Below are positions 45,312 to 54,043 of a stretch of DNA of 64,000 nt, in pieces. Source of the DNA: Sphingopyxis sp. UBA6723 (GTDB lineage: Bacteria > Pseudomonadota > Alphaproteobacteria > Sphingomonadales > Sphingomonadaceae). The translations under genes were made by a program, and so were the position numbers. Every line of letters starts with the position of its first letter. The first letter of the stretch is position 1. Below the pieces are notes generated by a model that saw only the letters and a program-made list of their open reading frames with translations, made no database searches and was not told the origin of the DNA. The stretch covers positions 55,288 to 119,287 of the forward strand of contig NZ_DKIH01000011.1 of assembly GCF_002454115.1 (NCBI RefSeq), in the 5' to 3' direction.

Positions 45312-47246
45312 CTATCCGCCCCGTCTTGCCCCATGCAAGGCTGGTGTGCGCCACGTCACATTGTACAGACCCCGCGTGCCGCTGCCTGTGATCCCACTCA
45401 CACCATAGGTAGCACGCAGGGGTTTATTTGTGATTGCCGCGGCATTTACCTTCCGCTGACGGTTCGGAACCCACGGCTGTCCGCCGTCCGAATGATATTC
45501 GTGGCACATCGCGCAGGACGATTCGGTCGCGGTTTCGACCTTGACCAGCCGCGCCCCGCCCTCGCCCACATGGCAATCGCGGCATTGGCGCAGGCCAGGA
45601 ATCAGCAGCTCGGTCGATGTTTTCGACGCAGGCGCGGCGGTATGGCAATCGGCGCAGTCGGTTTCCCTGTGCGCATCATGGTCGAACCAGCCCTTTTGCA
45701 GGTAACGCGCGGTCTGGCTCACCGCCGCAACGCGCCAGTTGTTCCCGGCCTGCGGGGCAAAGATCGTGTGGCAGTCGTAACAGGCGCCGCCTTTCGAGAA
45801 CACCGCGCGCACCGCGTCCTGTGCCCGGCTGGGCCGCACCGCCACCTCGTTGAAATAGATGTTGTACACCTGCCCTTCGGCATAGGCACCGGGGCGCCGC
45901 CGCTGCATCCCGCCAAGCTGCAACGGCCGCGCGGGCGGGGTCGAGCGGTAATAAGCGGTGAGATCGGCGACGACCTGATCGGGTTCGCCATGACGCAGCG
46001 TGCGCGTCGTCCCGCCGACGGTCTCGAACGCCAGGCTGTGGCACATCGCACAGTCGCGCTCCATCTCGACCGGCTTCACGCGCACCCCGTCGGCCTCGAC
46101 CCGGTGGCAATTTTCGCACTCCAGCTTTTGCCCGAAATCATAGCGGCCGCGGAAACTCGCCGCCATCCGTGCGACCCCGCCGGTCGCTTGCAGGTGAACA
46201 TCGTGCGGGAATTTTAGCCCGTTATAATCGACCGTCCCTTTGCCGGGCGCGGCGCGCGCCAGCTTGGCACCCGGCGCAGCCCGAACGAGCGGGCGAAACT
46301 CGGGGTGGCCGGTCCCGAAATCGGCGGCATCGCCCAGCATCGTCGGATGCCCCGCCGTCTTCAGCCGCCCCTGCATCCCGTCGTGGCAGTCGGCGCAGAA
46401 TTTCTGCGGCGTCGCGGGCATCGGCCCGGCGCCTTCATGCTCGGTGTGACAATCGACGCAGCGCCCTTGCGGCCGGTTGAACACCTCACCGACATTCGCC
46501 AGCAATTTGTCGAAGCCGCCGTCGGGCGCCCGCGCTGCAAGCAGCATCGCGGTCGGCGCTCCGGCGTGGGCGGTGCTCATCGCCTTATGCTCGCCGGTGT
46601 GGCAGCTGACGCACGCCGTGTCGGTGACCGCAACGAACGGTTCGACATGGCACGACTGGCAATCGTCCTTCAGGCTCGCGTGCGCGCTCGACAATGGTCC
46701 CGACGACCAGCTGCTATCGGCATGGAAGCCTTCAGGACGCTCATCGACATTCTTATAGCTGTACCAGGCCCAGATCGGCCCGACCAGAAAAGCGAGCAGC
46801 ATCAGCAACCCGAACGCCCACGCCCCCATCCGCTTGCCCAGCATCACGCCTTGCAACGAAAACGCCTTGGCCTCGTCGACATCCTTCGACGATTGCGACA
46901 GTTCGTCGATGCGCTCGACAAGCAGGATGATCTTGTCATCCTCGCGCGCGATCGTCAGCCGATGCCCGCCGAAACGCAGCTCGCCGCCCGAACCGCTGTC
47001 GATATCGGCGACGGTCTCGCTGCGTCCGTTGAGGTCGAATCCCAGCCCCTCGCTCGCGGCGACGCGGACATGACGCCCGTCGCCGCTGCTGATCGTTGCA
47101 TGATGCGGATTCACCGCCAGGTCGGCGACGTGGATGATGTTCGAACTGTCGCGGCCCAGCGTGATCGTGTCACCCGGCAGCGGCTGATCGCGGACAATCT
47201 GCTTGCCCGTCTTGGTCGTCGAAATGCGGCGCAGGATGAAGCTCAT
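45312..47246 (-). CDS. FHA-domain, membrane-anchored decaheme cytochrome c
   Basis: Unusual fusion. Residues about 22-100 form an FHA phosphopeptide-binding domain (LGRDSSNIIHV, NPHHATI), one membrane helix spans about 141-163, and the periplasmic part holds ten CxxCH haem-binding motifs at residues 196, 212, 263, 284, 377, 399, 489, 531, 555 and 578. There is no cleavable signal, so the helix should leave the FHA domain in the cytoplasm and the haems outside. 644 residues. Eleven bases after the haem-b-like gene. It should pass electrons in the periplasm, with FHA binding giving control from inside; the partner is unknown. Confidence 0.92.
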   Translation of the reverse strand: MSFILRRISTTKTGKQIVRDQPLPGDTITLGRDSSNIIHVADLAVNPHHATISSGDGRHVRVAASEGLGFDLNGRSETVADIDSGSGGELRFGGHRLTIAREDDKIILLVERIDELSQSSKDVDEAKAFSLQGVMLGKRMGAWAFGLLMLLAFLVGPIWAWYSYKNVDERPEGFHADSSWSSGPLSSAHASLKDDCQSCHVEPFVAVTDTACVSCHTGEHKAMSTAHAGAPTAMLLAARAPDGGFDKLLANVGEVFNRPQGRCVDCHTEHEGAGPMPATPQKFCADCHDGMQGRLKTAGHPTMLGDAADFGTGHPEFRPLVRAAPGAKLARAAPGKGTVDYNGLKFPHDVHLQATGGVARMAASFRGRYDFGQKLECENCHRVEADGVRVKPVEMERDCAMCHSLAFETVGGTTRTLRHGEPDQVVADLTAYYRSTPPARPLQLGGMQRRRPGAYAEGQVYNIYFNEVAVRPSRAQDAVRAVFSKGGACYDCHTIFAPQAGNNWRVAAVSQTARYLQKGWFDHDAHRETDCADCHTAAPASKTSTELLIPGLRQCRDCHVGEGGARLVKVETATESSCAMCHEYHSDGGQPWVPNRQRKVNAAAITNKPLRATYGVSGITGSGTRGLYNVTWRTPALHGARRGG

Positions 47247-47256
47247 CGTCCCCGCC

Positions 47257-48138
47257 TCACCAGTAGAAAAAGACGCTGATGATGTGCGCCGACAGCGCCG
47301 CGATCAGCGCAAAGGTCAGCGGCACATGCACATAGAGCCATATTTCGAGCAGTGCGCGCAGCCGCAGATGCGCGCGGAGCCGCGCCAACGCCGCAACCTT
47401 TTGCTTGAGCAGCCCGACAACCTTTTCGCGCGCCGCGGCATCGCTGCTCTGCGACGCCGCCAGCGTGCGGAGCGCCGCCGCGGTCGCGCAATTCGGATAA
47501 CGCCCGCTGAGCCGCGCGCCGATGCCCCCCGCGAACGGATCTTCGTCGAGCGCAGCCAGCACCGGCGCGGTATCGGCGGGGGTCAGCGGCTGAGCGGCGG
47601 TATGCAGCTGGCGGTCGAATGCGCGGATCGCCTCCAGCATCTGCATCTGCGTCATCTCGTCGCGGTTGTTCGACAGCGCCGCGGGCAGGGTCGCATAAAC
47701 GATCACCCCGTATAGCCCCGACAGGATCACCAGCATCATCAGCGCCCACGCCAGCGTGTGGACGTTCCAGCCGAGCTGGAAACCGGTATGCCAGGTGCCG
47801 ATGACGATCAGGCTGAGCCCCAGATAGACATGCGCCGACGTCCAGGCCTTGAGCGACCAATAATCATTCGTCATCTTGCGCTTGCGATAGCCGAGCGCGG
47901 TCAGCCACAGGATCAGCCCCGCGCCGATCGTGCCCAGCGTGTAGCCGTACCAGCTGCCGCCATTATGCCGCGGCGTCACATCGACCAGCGCATAGGAAAT
48001 GATGATCAGCAGGCACAGCCCGCCCGAAATCTTGGCCCAGCGGAAGCCGGCGTAACGCAGAAAGCCCTCATGCTTGCGCTCGCGCACCCGCTCGGTCTGC
48101 GTCGCCCTGTTGCGTCGCCGTCGAAAGAGCGAGGCCAT
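47257..48138 (-). CDS. Cytochrome b-like membrane protein with paired histidines
   Basis: Five predicted membrane helices (about 35-53, 65-84, 102-118, 126-149, 268-290) and a soluble loop (about 155-265). Two helices carry histidine pairs fourteen residues apart, His103/His117 and His271/His285, the arrangement used to hold two stacked b haems in ferric-reductase, NOX and cytochrome b proteins. 293 residues, basic N terminus. Start ATG 48138 shares one base with the upstream stop (TGATG). Probably carries electrons across the membrane between the flavo-iron-sulfur protein and the decaheme protein. Confidence 0.82.
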   Translation of the reverse strand: MASLFRRRRNRATQTERVRERKHEGFLRYAGFRWAKISGGLCLLIIISYALVDVTPRHNGGSWYGYTLGTIGAGLILWLTALGYRKRKMTNDYWSLKAWTSAHVYLGLSLIVIGTWHTGFQLGWNVHTLAWALMMLVILSGLYGVIVYATLPAALSNNRDEMTQMQMLEAIRAFDRQLHTAAQPLTPADTAPVLAALDEDPFAGGIGARLSGRYPNCATAAALRTLAASQSSDAAAREKVVGLLKQKVAALARLRAHLRLRALLEIWLYVHVPLTFALIAALSAHIISVFFYW

Positions 48139-50573
48139 CAGTCGGTCCCCTCTTCCAGCCGCGCGATCGACAGGAATTCTTCGGGCGAGACGCGGATCGC
48201 AGCACCCGTCGGACACGCGCGCACGCACGCCGGGCCACCCGCGATTCCCTTGCACATGTCGCATTTGACCGCGATTTTCTTGGGCTTTTCGTCGCCCAAT
48301 TGCTTCTTGGTCCATTTTGGCGACGGTTCGCCCGGTCCCGGACCAAAGCCGGTGAGCAACCAGCGCAGCAGGCTGGGCTTTTCAGGCGGCGCCGCTTCCA
48401 TGCGGATCACGCCATAGGGGCAGTTACGCATACAATTGCCGCAGCCGATGCACCCGGGCTCCATGAAGACTTCGCCGTCGGGGCCGCGATGGATGACGTT
48501 CGGCGGACAGTCGGCCATGCAGTGTGGATGCTCGCAGTGGCGGCAGCTGGTCGGCACGTGCAGATGGGCAAAGGTCTTGCCCGCCTCGCGGTCGAGCCGC
48601 GACAGGCCTTCATGGCTGTCGGCGCATGCTTTCTCGCAATTGTCGCAGCCGACGCACAGATTCTCGTCGATCAGCAGCGCGTCGGTCGCCTCGCCCAGCC
48701 CCTCCTTCATGATGAAGCTCGCGGTGTCTGAATACAAATCGACCGCGCTCGAATAGCTGGCCTTGCGAGATTCGATGAAGTCGTTCATCGCCGCGCGCTC
48801 GGCGACCGCGGCCTCGGTCGCCGCGCGCACCTGCGGCCGCGCGGCGAGCATCTTGCGGAAGCTCTCGCCGGTCAGCTTGATCAGTTCGGCGCCGACGGCC
48901 GCCTTGACCGTGGCATTTCTGGGCTGCCCGCTCAGCACCCCCATCTCGCCGAAAAAACTCCCCGCCGGCAAATAGCGCAGGAAGATCGGTTTGCCGCCGA
49001 TGTCCTTCTCGACCACCATCGACCCCGACCGGATGACATAGACATCGTCGCCTTGCTCGCCCTCGGTCAGCACGACCTTGCCCGCGGGGACGCGCTCGAC
49101 CTCGGCGGTATCGACCACCGGCGCCAGATCCTCCACCGTCAAACCGCCCTTGAAGATCTGGAGTAGCTGGCGTTCGAGCGAGATGCGGTTGATCACGCGC
49201 TTGGCGCCCGGCACCGCCGCCATCAGCTTGAGCGCCGCGGTGCGCGACACTTCGACAAAGATGCTGTCCTCGCCGGCGCGGATGGTCGCGCCGCGCTTGC
49301 GGCCCGAAATTAGCCCGACCTCGCCAAAGATCGACCCCTGTTCGATCGGCACGGTGAAATCGGGACCGACTTCGACCACCGCATGGCCGTCGGCAATCGC
49401 GAACAGCGACGATCCCGGATCGCCCTTTTCGAACACCGCCTCGCCCTTGCGATAGAAAGCGACCTTCGAATCGAGCATGAACTCGCGCATCTGCAGCGGC
49501 GACACATCGGCAAAGATGCGGATGCGGGTGCGCAGATATTCCAGCCAGTCGCTGACCGACTTTTTCTGCGGCAGATCGGCAAAGATCGCCGCCAGATCCT
49601 TTTCGTCGGCGGGGGTCAGTCCCGTGTTGCCGTTCAGAAACTCGACGACGTCATAGCCCTGATTCATGCAATGCTTGATCAGCGGATAACCCGCCAGCGC
49701 GCCGATGACATAGAGGCCGGGCACCGTCGTCTCGAACGTCGGCGACAGCTTCGGAAACGCCTCGCGGTCGGGGCCGGTGAACTCGATCCCCATCGATTCG
49801 ACAAAGCCGCGCGGCGCGACCGACCCCAGGCGCGCGACGATCACATCGCACTGGATTTTCTCGTCGCCATTGGGGGTTTCGAGCGTCAGCCAGCCGGGTT
49901 CGACGAGCTTCGGCTGGGTTTCGGTGCGGATCGACATAAAGCCATTCTCGCCCGCCTCCATCATGTCGGCGACATTCTTCGCCTTGGCGCGCGCGAAATC
50001 CTTTGAACGGTTCAGGATGGTGACGGTGTTTTCCAGCGCCTCCTCGGCGACCCCCAGCGCGTTCTCGATCCCCGCGTCGCCCGATCCGACGACGGTGATA
50101 TGCTTGTCCTTGAAATCTTCGGGATCGTCGACCTGATAGATGATGTGCGGCAGGTCGGCGCCGCCGCAGCGCATCCGGTTCGGATTGCCCTGCGTCCCGA
50201 TGGCGAGGACGATATTTTCGGCGTGAAAGACATCGCCCTTCGCGGTCTTGATCGCGAACGATCCCTTTTCGCCGGTCACTTCGGCAACCTCGGCGTGATA
50301 TGCCACATTCACCTTGTTGTTCGCGGCATCCTCGTCCCAATTGCCCAGGATATATTCGCGCGCGCCCTCGGCAAAACGGCAGTCGGAGCGCAAGTCGAGC
50401 CGTTCGGGCGTCGCCAGCACGCGCTTGCCCTTCTGATATTTGAAGATGGTGTCCGACAGATGGTCGGTCTTTTCGAGCAGGATGTGACTGAGCCCCAGCT
50501 GCGCGGCGCGCGATGCGGCGCTGAGCCCCGCCGGCCCCGACCCGATGATCGCGACCTTGACGGGCTCGCTCAT
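48138..50573 (-). CDS. Flavoprotein oxidoreductase with two cNMP-binding domains and four 4Fe-4S clusters
   Basis: 811-residue fusion. Residues 1-330 are a thioredoxin-reductase-like module with FAD motif GSGPAGL (11-17) and NAD(P) motif GSGDAGI (163-169), but no CxxC redox pair. Residues about 360-465 and 480-590 are two cyclic-nucleotide-binding domains (GSIFGEVG and GSFFGEMG segments). Residues 640-787 hold sixteen cysteines in four groups (640-650, 677-689, 708-718, 771-787), as in DmsB/HybA-type ferredoxins. The start is ATG 50573 (MSEPVKV). First gene of the operon. Predicted cytosolic NAD(P)H-fed electron donor gated by cyclic nucleotide. Confidence 0.9.
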   Translation of the reverse strand: MSEPVKVAIIGSGPAGLSAASRAAQLGLSHILLEKTDHLSDTIFKYQKGKRVLATPERLDLRSDCRFAEGAREYILGNWDEDAANNKVNVAYHAEVAEVTGEKGSFAIKTAKGDVFHAENIVLAIGTQGNPNRMRCGGADLPHIIYQVDDPEDFKDKHITVVGSGDAGIENALGVAEEALENTVTILNRSKDFARAKAKNVADMMEAGENGFMSIRTETQPKLVEPGWLTLETPNGDEKIQCDVIVARLGSVAPRGFVESMGIEFTGPDREAFPKLSPTFETTVPGLYVIGALAGYPLIKHCMNQGYDVVEFLNGNTGLTPADEKDLAAIFADLPQKKSVSDWLEYLRTRIRIFADVSPLQMREFMLDSKVAFYRKGEAVFEKGDPGSSLFAIADGHAVVEVGPDFTVPIEQGSIFGEVGLISGRKRGATIRAGEDSIFVEVSRTAALKLMAAVPGAKRVINRISLERQLLQIFKGGLTVEDLAPVVDTAEVERVPAGKVVLTEGEQGDDVYVIRSGSMVVEKDIGGKPIFLRYLPAGSFFGEMGVLSGQPRNATVKAAVGAELIKLTGESFRKMLAARPQVRAATEAAVAERAAMNDFIESRKASYSSAVDLYSDTASFIMKEGLGEATDALLIDENLCVGCDNCEKACADSHEGLSRLDREAGKTFAHLHVPTSCRHCEHPHCMADCPPNVIHRGPDGEVFMEPGCIGCGNCMRNCPYGVIRMEAAPPEKPSLLRWLLTGFGPGPGEPSPKWTKKQLGDEKPKKIAVKCDMCKGIAGGPACVRACPTGAAIRVSPEEFLSIARLEEGTD

Positions 50574-50798
50574 GCGCGCACCAAGCTGCGGCGAAAGCCG
50601 ATATCGCAATCGCTGGTCGTGATGCTGACGAACACGCGCACGGGCATCCTACCCCCCTCTCGCCAGCCCCCCGGCGAATATATAACGGATGCGACCCGGA
50701 CTATATGTCCTGGATGTAGAGCTATGCCCTTGAAAGCGGGGAAAGGTCAACCGCTAGCGGCTTTACGGCAGCTGCGAGTGGCGGTGGCCGGGACCAGA

Positions 50799-51563
50799 TC
50801 AACTACGCGCACGCCGCGCGACGCATTGTTTCAGCCGGTCACGCGCCGCGTGTCCGCCCGTCCAGTCCACCTTGGCAACCGATTTACCCTTGATTTGCAA
50901 GTCGAAGCCGTGGGTGTCGAGCATATTGTCGAGCAACGCATCGACCGACGGAATGGCCAGCGCGATCGCCCCATAGGCTTCCCCGGGCAAACGGTAATTA
51001 TATGCTTCGACCGTCTGCGGCGGGCTTCCGTCCGACTGGACCAGCGTCACCTTGATCCTGTCTACTCCGACCGGCTGCGGGATGTCGTCGCTCCAAAAGG
51101 TGAGCAGCGCCCCCTCATAGTCGCCCCCTGGGCCGGAAACACGGACCAACCCGTCCTTTTTCCAGTAAAAGGCGGCACAATATTCGCCTGGCGCCGGTTT
51201 GGCATGATCCTGAAAAAAGTCCCAACCACCATTTTCGTAGCGGGCGTAACGCGGGTCTTTCATCATTTCGGCCCGCCGCGCCATGTTGTCGACATTCTGC
51301 TGCATCAGCGCGATCATGCCCGTGGCGACGCTCATCCGGTCGCGCATCGGGTCCGCTGGCGGTTCTGCATAGCGCGGGCCGCCGTCGTCTGGTTCGCCCT
51401 GCTGCGGTGTCGCCGCGATATCCATCATCTGCCGGTGATGCTCGGCATTCGCGGCGCAGATATTGGGCAGGTCGGAACAGGCGGCGGCCGGGCCGCCAAA
51501 CGACAGCGCGAGCATCGCCCCCGCACCGGACAGCAGGCATTTGATCAACAAGGGGCGTGGCAT
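50799..51563 (-). CDS. Hypothetical exported protein with IAATPQQG motif
   Basis: Not recognised. Signal peptide (about 1-28, ending PAAACS) and 254 residues. Near residue 45 it carries HHRQMMDIAATPQQG, closely matched by the next gene (HARDMNDIAATPPQGG), otherwise the two proteins differ. Start ATG 51563. The cNMP-oxidoreductase operon begins 225 bases further on, in the same direction, so a separate promoter is likely; no clear motif was found in that gap. Confidence 0.72.
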   Translation of the reverse strand: MPRPLLIKCLLSGAGAMLALSFGGPAAACSDLPNICAANAEHHRQMMDIAATPQQGEPDDGGPRYAEPPADPMRDRMSVATGMIALMQQNVDNMARRAEMMKDPRYARYENGGWDFFQDHAKPAPGEYCAAFYWKKDGLVRVSGPGGDYEGALLTFWSDDIPQPVGVDRIKVTLVQSDGSPPQTVEAYNYRLPGEAYGAIALAIPSVDALLDNMLDTHGFDLQIKGKSVAKVDWTGGHAARDRLKQCVARRARS

Positions 51564-51624
51564 CGGGCGTCTCCGAAATAGCGGGGCAAGACAACAGATG
51601 GGGGAAGGCTGGAAAGCGACATCC

Positions 51625-52719
51625 TCACTTCACATCCTCGATCACCTGCATCCGCGGCGTCGCGGCGTCATAGGTGGCGATGACGCGGCATGACGACGGC
51701 GGGCAAATCCGGTCGATGCGTTCCTTGACCGTGACAGGATCGGGATAGGTCGGCAGAAAACCACCGAGCGGCGACTTTTTCCTCTTTTTCTTTGGCGCCC
51801 CCGGCAAGGCCGTGGTCCAGCGGTTTTTCCCGCTGCCATCGACAAAGTGAACCAGGACGGCGTTCGTGTTGACCACGCCGCGTTCGGCGATCTTCTCGCC
51901 GTTCAGGGCGTAAGCGGTGATGGCGCAAGGTACCCCGGCATCAGCCGTGCAGCGATCGAGAATGGTTTTGCGCGTTGCCGCCGAATTCTCCTTTCCGCTG
52001 ATCAGCCAGCTTTTTTTGTGCGACGCCGCCGTCGGGTTCTCCGGTTGGGCAACCATCGCCCAGCGGTTCTGGTTCAGCTTGCCCTTCGGAAAATAATCTT
52101 CCGACTGATCGAGATTGGGGTCGAGGTCGAGGTAGATCGAACCCGGCTCGAACCCGTTCAGCGTGTCGCAGCCAAAAGATTTGCTTAAACAGTCGCGCAT
52201 TGCCGGATCGGGATTGACAAGCAAGCCATTGCCGGTCGCTTCCTTCAACCAGAACTGACCCATGCCGTCTTGTGAAACAAAGACTTGGCTGGCGGTCTTG
52301 TCACCCCCACCCCCCACGGCGGCGGCGATATAGCATCCGCCGCCGGTTGCAGCGTTGCAGCCCGCCAAAGCCCGCTTCTTGGCCGCATCGATCGTTTTAT
52401 GGGCAGCCGACGCCCAAATGGACCCCGTATCGGCATGATAGGCGACCGCCACGAACCCGGGCCTTTTGGGGCGAGGCGGCAGGGTCGCGGATGGCATCTC
52501 ATAGGGTTTGGTGGCGGACCCCTCGTCACCTCCTTGCGGCGGGGTCGCAGCGATGTCGTTCATGTCGCGGGCATGTTGCCCGGCCGATTGGGCCTGCGCG
52601 GTATTTGCGAGCACGGCCAGCGCGGTTAACCCCAAGGATAGCGCGAAAGTAAGGGAACCGAGCGACACGGAAGACATTTGCCGTTTCCGCGAACGCGGAA
52701 ATTCTTGCAATAATTTCAT
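51625..52719 (-). CDS. Exported DUF4189-like protein
   Basis: Signal peptide (about 1-44, ending AQAQS), then the DIAATPPQGG segment shared with the neighbouring gene, then a DUF4189-like unit (FVAVAYHADTGSIWASAAHKT ... ALAGCNAATGGGCYIAAAV) that recurs in weaker form later in the protein (about 215-270). Function unknown. ATG 52719 is preceded by GGAAG; ATG 52677 is possible. 364 residues. Confidence 0.75.
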   Translation of the reverse strand: MKLLQEFPRSRKRQMSSVSLGSLTFALSLGLTALAVLANTAQAQSAGQHARDMNDIAATPPQGGDEGSATKPYEMPSATLPPRPKRPGFVAVAYHADTGSIWASAAHKTIDAAKKRALAGCNAATGGGCYIAAAVGGGGDKTASQVFVSQDGMGQFWLKEATGNGLLVNPDPAMRDCLSKSFGCDTLNGFEPGSIYLDLDPNLDQSEDYFPKGKLNQNRWAMVAQPENPTAASHKKSWLISGKENSAATRKTILDRCTADAGVPCAITAYALNGEKIAERGVVNTNAVLVHFVDGSGKNRWTTALPGAPKKKRKKSPLGGFLPTYPDPVTVKERIDRICPPSSCRVIATYDAATPRMQVIEDVK

Positions 52720-52804
52720 TTATTTATCTTCCATCGTAAGGCCGGGAGATAAACTTCTCCAGTCATAGCTTTATCGGGTCGCGAGGCGGAGGTCATCGGT
52801 CCAC

Positions 52805-52818
52805 ATGACCCGGGTCAT
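52805..52818. promoter_or_regulatory. 14-base perfect palindrome upstream of the exported-protein gene
   Basis: ATGACCCGGGTCAT reads the same on both strands and lies in the 240-base gap between two minus-strand genes, 86 bases upstream of the DUF4189-like start. A further TGACG-CA-CGTCA lies at 52917-52928. Both could be operators; the proteins are unknown. Confidence 0.3.
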
Positions 52819-52959
52819 TAACCCCGGGCCTGTCAAAATCCTGTGAAAAGCCAATGCAGTAGGAGTCAGGTAACAGCGCATGGGGCAGGCTTATGCCGCC
52901 CGCCATGCTGCTCCTATGACGCACGTCACAACTAGTACACCGCCGTCGGCAGCGTCCGT

Positions 52960-53733
52960 TCAGGCGAGTTCGAACATCGCCGCAAGACCGCTCGACGCAG
53001 TCGGCTCGAACCGCGACCAGCCATCGGGGCCAAGGCGCTCGATCGGGCGGAAGCGCGCCTTATACGCCATGCGCGCCGACCCTTCGATCCAGTAACCCAG
53101 ATAGACATAGGGCAGCCCGGCGCGCGCCGCGCGCTGGACATGATCGGCGATGATATAGGTGCCGAGCCCCTCGCGCAGCGGATGCGCGGCGTCGAAGAAG
53201 CTGTAGATCATCGACAATCCGTCGCCCTGCCGGTCGGTCAGGCAACAGCCGACCAAGCGCCCCTTGCTGCCGTCGGTCGTCGGCTCGCGATATTCGATCA
53301 TGTAGCTGTCGACCGGGGTCTGTTCGACCATGTCGGCAAAATCCTGCTCGTCCATGTCGGCCATGCCGCCATTGGGATGGCGCGCGCCGAGGTAGGAGCG
53401 CAGCAGCGCATATTGTTCCTCGGTCGCCCACGGCTTGCACGCGGTGGCGACCAGATCGCTGTTGCGGCGGATGGTGCGTTTTTGTGAGCTGCTCGGGACA
53501 AATTCGCTGGCGCAGACACGCACCGACACGCAGGCCGAACAATCGGCGCAACTTGGGCGGTACGCCACCGACTGGCTACGCCGGAAGCCAATGCGGCCGA
53601 GCGCATCGTTCAGCTCGTTCGCTGTATTGCCGCTCAGCTCGGTGAACACCTTGCGCTCGGTCTTGCCCGCCAGATAGGGGCAAGGCGCCGGACTGGTGAC
53701 GAAAAAGCGCGGAAAACGAAACGGTGCGGACAC
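52960..53733 (-). CDS. bpt: Aspartate/glutamate leucyltransferase or arginyltransferase (Bpt/Ate)
   Basis: Adds an amino acid to N-terminal Asp/Glu of proteins, marking them for ClpS/ClpAP (N-degron). CPYLAGKTERKVFTEL and RPSCADCSACVSVRV, with the later WIEGSARMAYKARFRP, are diagnostic. 257 residues fit bacterial Bpt rather than the longer eukaryotic Ate1. Start is GTG 53733 with GGAGGT nine bases upstream; the longer frame has no site. Leucyl versus arginyl specificity cannot be read. Confidence 0.9.
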   Translation of the reverse strand: MSAPFRFPRFFVTSPAPCPYLAGKTERKVFTELSGNTANELNDALGRIGFRRSQSVAYRPSCADCSACVSVRVCASEFVPSSSQKRTIRRNSDLVATACKPWATEEQYALLRSYLGARHPNGGMADMDEQDFADMVEQTPVDSYMIEYREPTTDGSKGRLVGCCLTDRQGDGLSMIYSFFDAAHPLREGLGTYIIADHVQRAARAGLPYVYLGYWIEGSARMAYKARFRPIERLGPDGWSRFEPTASSGLAAMFELA

Positions 53734-53939
53734 GCGGTTTGGACCTCCAGATTGGCGATGCGGAATCCCCCCGACGCGGGTCCGACGCTCACCACCCACC
53801 AACTATGCCGCGCGTCGTCAATGGTGCAAAGTCCGTTTACCATTTTTAATCGTGCCGTTCTGACTCAGGTCGAAAATTATCTGAATCGCGCGGTAAGGAT
53901 TGTGCCGATCTGAATCACAATGCAGCTGAGCTTTCCGAT
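53734..53939. other. Gene-free spacer before a family B repeat
   Basis: Together with the repeat that follows, this makes 310 bases without a gene between the transferase start and pyk stop. AT-richer sequence near 53830-53880 could hold the transferase promoter; no defined motif was seen. Confidence 0.3.
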
Positions 53940-54017
53940 CGTCATCCCGGCGAAGGCCGGGATCTCGCCGGTGCGTAATCCCTTGCGGGTGAGATCCCGG
54001 CCTGCGCCGGGATGACG
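53940..54017. repeat. Intergenic inverted repeat, family B
   Basis: Arms CGTCATCCCGGCGAAGGCCG and CGGCCTGCGCCGGGATGACG, second copy of the 24979-25056 element. It lies just after the pyk stop. Confidence 0.8.
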
Positions 54018-54043
54018 GACGAAAGGGTGGCGGAAAACGGTGC

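Noticed and set aside
44421..50573. Assigning the redox operon to nitrite, sulfite or DMSO reduction
   Set aside because: There is no catalytic subunit of those enzymes; the decaheme protein has only ordinary CxxCH sites, without a CxxCK motif.
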